Positions 24,655 to 32,500 of a DNA stretch of 64,000 nucleotides are shown here, piece by piece; position 1 is the stretch's first letter, and each line of letters starts with the position of its first letter. A program made the position numbers and the translations under genes. Source of the DNA: Catellatospora tritici. Lineage in GTDB: Bacteria; Actinomycetota; Actinomycetes; Mycobacteriales; Micromonosporaceae. The notes under the pieces were generated by a model, which was given only the letters and a program-made list of their open reading frames with translations, did no database searches and was not told the DNA's origin. The stretch covers positions 47,907 through 111,906 of the forward strand of contig NZ_JAHRCY010000025.1 of assembly GCF_019083965.1 (NCBI RefSeq), in the 5' to 3' direction.

Positions 24655-25323
24655 TCATGCTGCCTTCCTTGTCGTCAGCAGCCGGTACAGCTCGCTGACG
24701 ACCTCATCGATGCCCAGCTCGGTCGAGTCGAGCACGACCGCGTCGGCGGCCTGCTGCAACGGGTTGACCTTGCGGGTGGAGTCCAGGTGATCACGGCGGG
24801 CCAGGTCGGCCTCGGTCGCGGCGTGATCGGTGGCGTTCTCGGTGCTGCGGCGGCGGGCGCGCTCGGCCGACGAGGCGGTCAGGAAGACCTTCAGGTCGGC
24901 CTCGGGGGCGACGACGCTGCCGATGTCGCGGCCCTCGACGACGATCCGGGCCGATTCGTCGATGAGCGCGCGCTGGCGGGCGACCAGGACCTGCCGCACG
25001 AACGGCACCGCCGACACCGCCGACACGGCCGCGGTCACCTCGGGCCCGCGGATCGGCGCGTCGACGTTCTCACCGTTGGCGCTGATCGAGGGGTGTGCGG
25101 GGTCGGTGGTGATGAGCAGCTCCAGGTCGATCACGACCTTGGCGATGCCGTCGGCGTCGGCCAGGTCGACCCCGGCCTGCAGCACCGCCCAGGTGGCGGC
25201 GCGGTACATGGCGCCGGTGTCCAGGTAGCGGGCGTCCAGTCGCTGTGCCAGCCGACGCGACACCGTCGACTTGCCCGAGCCCGACGGACCGTCCACCGCC
25301 ACCACACAGCGCAGCTCAGCCAC
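24655..25323 (-). CDS. cmk: Cytidylate kinase
   Basis: Protein of 222 residues: Walker A DGPSGSGKSTVSR, YLDTGAMYRAATWAVL, nucleotide-specific ISANGENV region and VVEGRDIGSVVAPEADLKVFLTASSAERARRR. It phosphorylates CMP and dCMP. GTG start at 25323. Upstream in the minus direction it is separated from rluB, its usual neighbour, by about 12 kb of inserted genes. Just after its stop the sequence gagcaagcgcagcgagcg recalls an intergenic motif common in Micromonospora (from memory). Confidence 0.96.
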   Translation of the reverse strand: MAELRCVVAVDGPSGSGKSTVSRRLAQRLDARYLDTGAMYRAATWAVLQAGVDLADADGIAKVVIDLELLITTDPAHPSISANGENVDAPIRGPEVTAAVSAVSAVPFVRQVLVARQRALIDESARIVVEGRDIGSVVAPEADLKVFLTASSAERARRRSTENATDHAATEADLARRDHLDSTRKVNPLQQAADAVVLDSTELGIDEVVSELYRLLTTRKAA

Positions 25324-25500
25324 GACCTATCCTCCGCCCCTAGGTTTGATGCTCCCATTCTGCCCGGTCCGTCCGGAGGGTAAGCAGGCAGCCGGGGGCG
25401 GACGCGGCGCAGAACACGTCCCACCGCCCCCTGCCTGCGCACATACCCCGCGTGCCACAACGTCACCAGCGGGCGCCGCGATCCCCGCCGGTGACCGGGT

Positions 25501-25830
25501 TCACAATCTGTCGGCCTGGTCCAGGCGCTGCGCGCCAGCCTCGTCGACCGCGACCGAGCGCCGCGCCGCCTCGACGATCTGCTCGCCCATCAGCGCGGCC
25601 CGCTGCGCGGCCTCGCGCCACAACTGCAGGACCGGTCCGGCGTACGGGTCGTAGTTGGCCGCGAACGACTTGCCCAGCGCGTCGCGCCCCCACGGTGCCG
25701 CGGTGCCGCCCGCCGCGAGCCGCTCCCCGGTGCCGTCCCGCAGCCGGGCCATCCGTTCGGCCGCGTCGTGCAGGTCACCGCCCGCCCGAACCGCCGCGTC
25801 GGGGTCGAGCCGCAGCTCACCGGAGTCCAT
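25501..25830 (-). CDS. WXG100-like small helical protein
   Basis: A 109-residue protein predicted as a helical hairpin: LDPDAAVRAGGDLHDAAERMARL, a turn with APWGRDALGKSF (the W-x-G-like element) and NYDPYAGPVLQLWREAAQRAALMGEQIVEAAR. This resembles ESAT-6/WXG100 proteins and the related ESX-1-secretion-associated group. No C-terminal YxxxD/E signal is evident. The ATG at 25830 falls within the end of the YbaB-like gene (14-base overlap), a pairing often seen in this family. Function unknown; a T7SS substrate or chaperone-like partner is possible. Confidence 0.75.
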   Translation of the reverse strand: MDSGELRLDPDAAVRAGGDLHDAAERMARLRDGTGERLAAGGTAAPWGRDALGKSFAANYDPYAGPVLQLWREAAQRAALMGEQIVEAARRSVAVDEAGAQRLDQADRL

Positions 25831-26245
25831 CGTCGCCAGCCGGGCGCCAGCCGAGTGCCTCGTCGTGGCGGCGCAGCAGCCCACCCAGGTCACCGCCGCG
25901 CAGCAGCTCGGCCACGCCCGCCTCGGCGGGCACGACCTGCGCGGTCAGCCGCAGCACGGCCTCGCCCGCGGCGGTCTCGGCCTTGCGGGTCGTCTCGGTG
26001 ATCAGGTCGGCGAGCCGGTCCGGGCGGTGCGCGTACGCCTTCTCGTGCAGGCGCAGCTTGGTGAGCTGCCCCCGGGCGCCGACGGCCACGGTGACGGTGC
26101 CGTCGGGTGACTTCGCGGTCACCTCCAGACCGTCCAGGCGGCGCTTGAGTTCGGCGACGTTGTCGCGCAGGTGTGTGTAGCGCGCGTGGACCTCGTCGAA
26201 ACGGGCCCGCAGCGCGGCGTTGGCGTCACGGTCGGTCGGTGGCAT
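25817..26245 (-). CDS. YbaB/EbfC-family protein
   Basis: A 142-residue protein with the YbaB/EbfC two-strand core (VTAKSPDGTVTVAVGARGQLTKLRLHEKAY) between an N-terminal coiled coil (ARFDEVHARYTHLRDNVAELKRRLDGL) and a C-terminal helix. Canonical EbfC binds DNA near recombination genes; actinobacteria have many divergent copies next to WXG100-like genes, as here. The start overlaps the end of nfi by 20 bases, so the three genes form one transcription unit. It is longer than nucleoid YbaB (about 105 residues). Confidence 0.82.
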   Translation of the reverse strand: MPPTDRDANAALRARFDEVHARYTHLRDNVAELKRRLDGLEVTAKSPDGTVTVAVGARGQLTKLRLHEKAYAHRPDRLADLITETTRKAETAAGEAVLRLTAQVVPAEAGVAELLRGGDLGGLLRRHDEALGWRPAGDDGLR

Positions 26246-26939
26246 ACGCGCCTCCCAGTACGCGTCGGGACAGGTGGTCGGCCTGGCGGGTGGTCTCCGG
26301 CAGCCGGAAACCGCGGCACAGGGCCAGGGTGAGGTCGGTGGCGGCATCCAGGCCGATGCGGTGGCCGACGGAGACGAAGACCGGTTTGACCCCTTCCCGG
26401 GTACGCAGCGCCCGCCCGAGCACCTGCCCGTCCTCGACCAGCGGCGACCAGGCCCCGCGCGCCGGTCCGGGCGCGGCGAAGTTGCTCGCGGACTCGTCGG
26501 GGCGGGCCAGTGGCGGCGGGGTCTTGGCCACGCCGAAGGTGGGCAGGCCGGTCAGGACGCCGACGTGGCAGGCCAGGCCGAAGCGGCGCGGGTGGGCGAT
26601 GCCGTACCCGTCGCAGACCAGCACGTCCGGGGTGATGGTGAGCCGCCGCAGCGCCTCGACCAGCGTCGGCAGTTCACGGAAGGCGAGCAGGCCGGTCACG
26701 TACGGGAAGGTCACCTCGCCGGGGACGGTGACCGCCTCCAGGACGGTCAGTTCGGGCAGGGCGAGCACGACCGCTGCCGCCACGACCCGGGCGGAGTCCG
26801 GGTCATAGGAGACGTCCAGTCCCGCGACGGTCCGTACGCCGGTGACCTCGCCGTCCGGGACGATCAGTTCGCGCAGCGTCAACTGGATCTGTTCGGCCCG
26901 CTCGGCGTCGCGTGGCCACGGGTCGTGCTCGATCCGCAC
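26226..26939 (-). CDS. nfi: Endonuclease V
   Basis: A 237-residue deoxyinosine endonuclease. Characteristic strands: VAGLDVSYD (metal-binding Asp), VTFPYVTGLLAFRELP, and DVLVCDGYGIAHPRRFGLACHVG with the second catalytic Asp, then PTFGVAKT. It nicks DNA near deaminated adenine (hypoxanthine). GTG start; the stop of the NUDIX gene is 4 bases upstream of this start on the same strand, so repair and nucleotide-sanitising genes sit together. Confidence 0.94.
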   Translation of the reverse strand: MRIEHDPWPRDAERAEQIQLTLRELIVPDGEVTGVRTVAGLDVSYDPDSARVVAAAVVLALPELTVLEAVTVPGEVTFPYVTGLLAFRELPTLVEALRRLTITPDVLVCDGYGIAHPRRFGLACHVGVLTGLPTFGVAKTPPPLARPDESASNFAAPGPARGAWSPLVEDGQVLGRALRTREGVKPVFVSVGHRIGLDAATDLTLALCRGFRLPETTRQADHLSRRVLGGAYATDRP

Positions 26940-26942
26940 GGC

Positions 26943-27485
26943 TCAGCCCAGCCGGCGCAGCGCGTTGGCGACGACGCGGCCGGTGTCGGTGCCCAGCGGC
27001 GCGGGCAGGGCGGCCGGGTCGAACCAGCCCAGCTCGTGTGACTCCTCGCTGACCTGGGCTTGCGCCTGCGGCGGCGCGTACACCAGGAAGACCACGTCGT
27101 GGTGGCGGTTGGGTCGGCCGCCGCAGGGCACCTCGTGCACGTCGACGTCCACCGGCACCGGGTCGACGGTCAGCCCGGCGATCCCGGACTCCTCGGTCGC
27201 CTCCCGCAGCGCGGCCTCAGACATGCTCTGGTCGTGCGGCTCGCAGTGGCCGCCGACCTGGCACCAGATGTCGTGCTTGCCGTGCAGGCACAGCAGCACC
27301 TGGCTGCGGTCGTGCGACACGATCACCGCGCTGGCGGTCAGGTGCCCGTCGGGGTGCGGCTTGGCCATCACCTGTGGTCCCTGTTCGAGCAGGTCGAGCG
27401 TACGGCGCCAGTCGGTGTGCGCGTCGGCGGGCGGCTGCCATCCGGTCAGCAGGGCGAGCGCGTCGGCGTGCAGGATCTCGTTCAC
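26943..27485 (-). CDS. NUDIX hydrolase, GGHCEP subtype
   Basis: A 180-residue NUDIX enzyme from the GTG at 27485. The box reads GGHCEPHDQSMSEAALREAT then EESGI, with Asp replacing the first Glu and one extra residue before RE; this variant is common in an actinobacterial subgroup (from memory). An N-terminal helical region (ADALALLTGWQPP) precedes the domain, which starts near residue 50. Cotranscribed with nfi. A perfect DnaA box (27528-27536) lies about 40 bases upstream. Confidence 0.85.
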   Translation of the reverse strand: MNEILHADALALLTGWQPPADAHTDWRRTLDLLEQGPQVMAKPHPDGHLTASAVIVSHDRSQVLLCLHGKHDIWCQVGGHCEPHDQSMSEAALREATEESGIAGLTVDPVPVDVDVHEVPCGGRPNRHHDVVFLVYAPPQAQAQVSEESHELGWFDPAALPAPLGTDTGRVVANALRRLG

Positions 27486-27527
27486 TCGGCTGATGGTAGA
27501 CAGCCACGGCCCCACGCGTTCGGAGCC

Positions 27528-27536
27528 TGTGGATAA
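27528..27536. promoter_or_regulatory. Consensus DnaA box
   Basis: tgtggataa, the exact complement of TTATCCACA, in the intergenic space upstream of the NUDIX gene. A second perfect copy is at 29511-29519. Confidence 0.55.
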
Positions 27537-27566
27537 CCCAGCGACCAGTAGGAATGGCGACGGTCG

Positions 27567-28295
27567 TCAATCCTTGACGAGGATCGCGGCCCGGATCTCG
27601 CGCAGTGCCGCGGCGCTGGCGTCCTTCGTACGCCCGCCGTAGAAGAGCCCGACCCCGACGCTGCCGTGGTCGAACCAGGCGCACACCACCACCGCGGTGC
27701 CCTGGTCGTCGTGGGTGTCGCCGCAGCGCAGCTGCGCGTCGCGCACCCGCATCTGGTACGACCGCACGTCGGTGACCAGGCCGTCGCCCAGCCCGCCGAT
27801 CGCCTTCTTCATCTCCGCCGCCGGGTCCCAGACCAGCCGGGTCGCCCCGAACACGACCACCGGCCGCTTGGCGTCGGCGGGGTCGTCCAGCTTCGCCGCG
27901 AACGCGCCGTCGGCCCCCTGGTCGGCCTTGATCCGCGACACGATCTTCACGGCCTCGGCCCGCACCTTGGGGTCGCCGTCGACGACGAACCCGGCCACCC
28001 GCCCGTGGATCTCGGCGTGCACCGGGTACTGCGCCCGGATCGGCTCGGTCACCGCCACGAGCACCCCGCAGCAGGCCAGGCTGAGCACCCCGAGCACGCC
28101 GAGCACCCACGGCCAGCGGCGCCGACGGGGCCGCTCGACGTACACGACCTGGGGTTCGGGCAGCACGCCGGTGGGCTCGGGGCGGGGTGGAATGCCCGCC
28201 ATGCCGACGAAGTTGATGGCGGTGTCGTCCTGCCCGGCCCACGGGTCGACCGCGGGCGGCAGCGGCCGCGTGGGGCGCTCGGTCACGCGCGGCAC
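27567..28295 (-). CDS. Single-pass membrane protein, unknown function
   Basis: A 242-residue protein: Pro-rich cytoplasmic N-terminus (about 1-60), one transmembrane helix WPWVLGVLGVLSLACCGVLV (about 62-81), and a soluble outer domain of about 150 residues with alternating strands (RPVVVFGATRLVW, AVVVCAWFDHGSVGVGLFY). No recognised domain. The stop-transfer type signal and Lys/Arg cluster RPRRRRW put the C-terminal domain outside. It is divergent from the secreted lysozyme-like gene. Confidence 0.72.
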   Translation of the reverse strand: MPRVTERPTRPLPPAVDPWAGQDDTAINFVGMAGIPPRPEPTGVLPEPQVVYVERPRRRRWPWVLGVLGVLSLACCGVLVAVTEPIRAQYPVHAEIHGRVAGFVVDGDPKVRAEAVKIVSRIKADQGADGAFAAKLDDPADAKRPVVVFGATRLVWDPAAEMKKAIGGLGDGLVTDVRSYQMRVRDAQLRCGDTHDDQGTAVVVCAWFDHGSVGVGLFYGGRTKDASAAALREIRAAILVKD

Positions 28296-28446
28296 TGTAC
28301 CGAGCCCGCGCTCCCCGGCGGCAGGGGCGACCGGGAAGCCTTACCTGATCCCAACATTCGTCCAGGTGGGCAAAGTTTCTCAGCACAACTCACCGCAATT
28401 CGCCCTAAATCAGGGCGCAGTTGGAAGAAAACTGAGCACACCCCTT

Positions 28447-28474
28447 TTGACCTGCGGTTTTGCGTCTCTACTAT
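28447..28474 (+). promoter_or_regulatory. Promoter of the secreted lysozyme-like gene
   Basis: ttgacc (28447-28452), 16-base spacer, tactat (28469-28474): close to a housekeeping sigma promoter. The expected start of transcription (about 28481) coincides with the ATG at 28482, and there is no Shine-Dalgarno, so the transcript should be leaderless. Confidence 0.7.
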
Positions 28475-28481
28475 TCCCGGC

Positions 28482-29477
28482 ATGCCCCCGCGTGACCCCC
28501 GTGAGCTGCCATTTGGCGAACAGGCGTCGTTCCGGCGCGCCACCGCCCCGGCAGCGCTCCAGCCGACCGCCCTCGTCCGCCAACGCACTTCAGGCGCCGA
28601 AGCCCCCGCCCGGCGCAGTCGTCACGGCGGCTACGAACCCGCCCACCGGGCGACCCCCACCGCGCTGCGGCGCGCCGTCGCGCCGCTGCTCACCACCGCC
28701 GCCCTCGTCGGCGTCGGCACGTTCGCACTGCTCACCGGCGCCAACGGCGGCAGTCCCGACCCGAACGCGGCGGCGCTGCCCGCACCGACGCTGACCGTGC
28801 AACGGGTCGCGACCAGCGACGACAACTCCAGCCGCTCGCTGCTGAGCCGCTCGCCGAACCTGTCCGCGCCGACGCCCAGCAAGTCCCCATCGCCGAGCGC
28901 CTCCCCCAAGCCCAGCGCCTCGCCGACCCCCAGCGCCTCGCCGAAACCCAAGCCGACCAGGACGGCGACGCCGAAGCCGACGGTCACCCGCAAGCCCGCG
29001 CCCAAGCCGACCCCGAAGCCCAGGCCGACCAAGCACGTGGTCAAGCCGGTCGCGGGCCTGGACCAGCTGCAGATGGACAACGCCGCGGCGATCGTCAAGA
29101 AGGCGCAGGACATGGGCCTGCCCAAGCGGGCCATGGTGATCGCGGTGGCGACCTCCATGCAGGAGAGCGCGCTGTACAACCTGGCCAGCTACGCGGTGCC
29201 GGAGTCGCTGGACTACCCGCACCAGGGCACCGGCGCCGACCACGACTCGGTCGGCCTGTTCCAGCAGCGGGCCAGTGGCAGCTGGGGCACGGTCCAGCAG
29301 ATCATGACGCCGTCGTACTCGGCGGGCGCGTTCTACGCCGTGCTGGTCACCATCGACGGCTGGCAGAACCTGCCGCTGACGGTGGCGGCCCAGTCGGTGC
29401 AGATCTCGGCCTTCCCCGACGCGTACGCCAAGCACGAGGACAACGCGACCGAGGTCGTCAACGCCCTGCTCGGCTAG
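28482..29477 (+). CDS. Membrane-anchored or secreted lysozyme-like protein
   Basis: A 331-residue protein: basic N-terminus, hydrophobic signal/anchor PLLTTAALVGVGTFALLTG (about 69-87), a Ser/Pro/Lys-rich wall-spanning linker (KPSASPTPSASPKPKPTRT, about 130-185), and a C-terminal domain of about 130 residues (AAAIVKKAQDMGLPKRAMVI, ATSMQESALYNLA, DSVGLFQQRASGSWG, VQISAFPDAYAKHE). The Glu in MQES and the GLFQQR element recall goose-lysozyme/lytic-transglycosylase-like actinobacterial proteins. Peptidoglycan cleavage is inferred. A strong leaderless promoter lies directly upstream. Confidence 0.78.
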   Translation: MPPRDPRELPFGEQASFRRATAPAALQPTALVRQRTSGAEAPARRSRHGGYEPAHRATPTALRRAVAPLLTTAALVGVGTFALLTGANGGSPDPNAAALPAPTLTVQRVATSDDNSSRSLLSRSPNLSAPTPSKSPSPSASPKPSASPTPSASPKPKPTRTATPKPTVTRKPAPKPTPKPRPTKHVVKPVAGLDQLQMDNAAAIVKKAQDMGLPKRAMVIAVATSMQESALYNLASYAVPESLDYPHQGTGADHDSVGLFQQRASGSWGTVQQIMTPSYSAGAFYAVLVTIDGWQNLPLTVAAQSVQISAFPDAYAKHEDNATEVVNALLG

Positions 29478-29510
29478 CGTTCCAGTCCCTCCCCGGCACC
29501 CCGCCGCGAG

Positions 29511-29519
29511 TTATCCACA
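29511..29519. promoter_or_regulatory. Consensus DnaA box
   Basis: ttatccaca, a perfect match to the general DnaA box, in the 121-base gap upstream of the toxin gene. It could give DnaA-dependent control or merely titrate DnaA. No cluster of boxes that would suggest an origin. Confidence 0.55.
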
Positions 29520-29598
29520 GGCGCGAATCAGTTCGTGACGCGCGGCACCGGCGTCGATTACGGTCACGCCAGGGGCTCCTGGGGAGGGACTTTCATCG

Positions 29599-32500
29599 AT
29601 GCCCGCGTTAGCATCTCCGATTCCACATCCACTTACGTTCTTCGATGCGCCTGATTGGGCGTACACCGCCCTCGAGTGGGTCGTCGGGGTCGACTGGCCC
29701 GAGGGCGACGAGGCGGCCATGCGCGAGCTGGCCGACGACTGGCACGCCGCCGGGCAGGCGATGGGCCCGCTGCTCGACGATGCCGACGACGCCGTACTGG
29801 CCGCGATCGCCGCCAACGGCGGTGCCGACGGCGAGGTCGCCACCGCCATCCGCGGCCTGTGGGCGCAGCTCGGGCGCGGCGGCGACGACGCCGCGATCGG
29901 GGCGGTCACCGAACTGCTCGGCGAGTTCGGCAACCTGCTCGACGCGGGCGCCAACGACGTCGAGAGCGTGAAGATCGAGTTCTACGTCGAACTCGGCCTG
30001 CTGCTCATCGAACTGCTCACGCTGGCCGCGACCGCCACGGTGACCCTCGGCGCCTCGATGGCCGGCGCGGGCCCGGCCATGCTGGGCACCCGCTTCGCCA
30101 TCCACCAGGCGCTGAAGGCCGCCGCCAAGCGCCTCATCGAGCGCGGCGCCCGCAAGGGCCTCACCAACCGGCTCAAGCACGCCGTCCGCGACCGCATCGC
30201 CCAGCGGGTCCGGTCCAAGGTCGTGCTGGAGATGGGCGAGGAGGCCGTCGAGGAAGCGGTCGAGGAGTCGGTCACCTCGCTGGGCACCCAGGTCTACCAG
30301 GTGAGCTCCGGCAACCGCAGCGGCCTGGACGGCCTCGACCTGCTGACCTCCGCCGGGTACGGCGCACTCGGCGGCAGTGTCGGCGGACTGGCCTCCCTGG
30401 GCCGCCGCCACGCCGGAAGCCTGCTCGGCAGCTACACCGAGCACTCGCTGCGCGGGGCGGGCGGCGAGATCCTCGCCGAGAGCGCCATCGGCCTGGTCAG
30501 CGGCCAAGGTGTCAGCCTGCAATCGCTCGGTATGGCCGCCACCTCGGCCACCACCGGCGCGATCACCGGCAACACCCACCACCTGGCCAACCATCACCTG
30601 GCCGCCACCCACCTGCCCGACCTCTACGGCTTCAAGCTCGCCGATCTCCACGCCGATGGCCTGCCCACCCCCGCGGTTGCCGCCACCGGCGCAGCCGCGG
30701 GACTCGCGACCTTCGACACCTCCGGCGCGACCTGCGTTCCGCACCCGGCCACCGACTCCGGCGCGACCGGCGTTCCGCACCCGGTCACCGACTCCGGCCC
30801 GCCCGTCACCGCCGAACCGCCGCGACCGCACGAAGCATCCGACCCAGCCGGATCCGCATCCTCCTTCGCGACCGCCGACCAGCACACGCCATCCGCCGCC
30901 GCCTGGCCGCATGAGCCCGGCACCGCTGGGGATCAAGCCCCGGCGCCCACTGGTGGCGATGCCAACCCGACGTCGGGCGAGTACGCCGACGGCAGCCTGC
31001 CCGATCCGCAGCGGACCACCGGTACCGTCACAGCCGACGCGGCGACCACGAATACCACCGCAGGGCAGCACTACGACGCGGTCGGCTGGCCGGACTCGCC
31101 ATCACCGACCAGCGGACCCACGCAGGCACAACCGGTGCTCGCCGAGGTGATGTTCGGCGACCCGGACGGCGGCACGCGCGACTCGCTCGGACTCGGCAAC
31201 GCCACCACGCGCGACCTGAACCTCGACGCCAAGAGCCTCGGCCAGGAGCGCGCACGCATCAACGCCGCGCTGCCGCAGACGGTGCTCCTGCCGCCGACCG
31301 AACTCAACTACACCCAGCGCGCCGCGGCCGTGAAGGTCGACGACCAGACCTCGGTCGCGCTGGAGACCCGGTACGCGCTCAACCGCTGGTCCGGGCTGCC
31401 GATCCACGCCGTACGCTGGGGCGACGGCAGTCTCGCCGCGCTGGACAACGAGCGGCTGCGCGCCGCCCGCCGGGCCGGGCTGGACCGGGTGCCGGTCGCC
31501 GTACACCGGCCGTCCGAGCGGCTGTCGGACTGGCCGCACGAGTTCACGGCCAAGCAACTCGCGGCGCTCGCCCCGACCGTCGACATCCGGCGGCGCCCCG
31601 ACGGCAGCCTGGTCGTCGGCGGCAGCGTCGGCGAAGTGGTCCATCCACGCGGCGTACCGCCGCGTACCTGGGGTGAGCTCGCCCTGTTCCAGGCCGCCCA
31701 GCAGCGCAGCCTGCTGCCGACTCAGCTGTACGGCACCAGCCACGAACCGATGCTGCTGCCGCCGCCACCGTCGCAGCGACGGCCACTCGGGCGGCGCGTG
31801 CAGGCGGCACTGCGCAACCTGATCCGGGGCGCCGAAACCACGGCCCCGGTGGTCGAGGCCGACCTGCGCGGACTCGGGCTGACCACCTCCGGGCAACCGC
31901 ACGTCATGTCGTACGAGACCCTGGCCGCGACGTTCCTCGACGAGAACGACCGCTTCCACCAGGACCTCGGCACCTTCGTCGCCAACCACGGCGACCGCGT
32001 ACTGCGCCTCACCGTCGAGCTGCCCGACGGCGACGGCTACCCCGCCGGTGTCGAGTCGTCCCTGGCCGGGATGCTCGAACGCGGCTACGGGCAAGTCGGA
32101 CCGATCCGCAACCTGTGGGCCGACGGCAACCAGCGGTACGGCGTCGAGGCGACCCTGCGCACCCCACAGGGCCAGCGCTTCCAGGTTCGGTTCACCACCG
32201 CCGCCGCGCTGGAGGCCGACCGTCGCACCGAGGGCCTGCACGAGGTGCTGTGGCGCGACGACGAGCGCCCGGCCCGGCGCGTACACGCGCTACTGCAGAT
32301 CATGGCGGTCAACCGCGAACTCGGCCTCGACACCACCCTGCCGCAGGTGCCGACGGGCTGGCCGTCCCCGCAGGGCACAGGCCTGGGGAGCTGGATCGTG
32401 GACAACCGAGCAGACTGGGCCGACTACCAAGCGTGGTTGGATTACCACGGCCGGAGCTTCTCCGACGTCGTCGCGGAGTTCGGGCTCACCACCGCAGACC

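Noticed and set aside
27528..29519. Replication origin
   Set aside because: Only two isolated DnaA boxes 2 kb apart, with no dnaA, dnaN, AT-rich unwinding region or box cluster.
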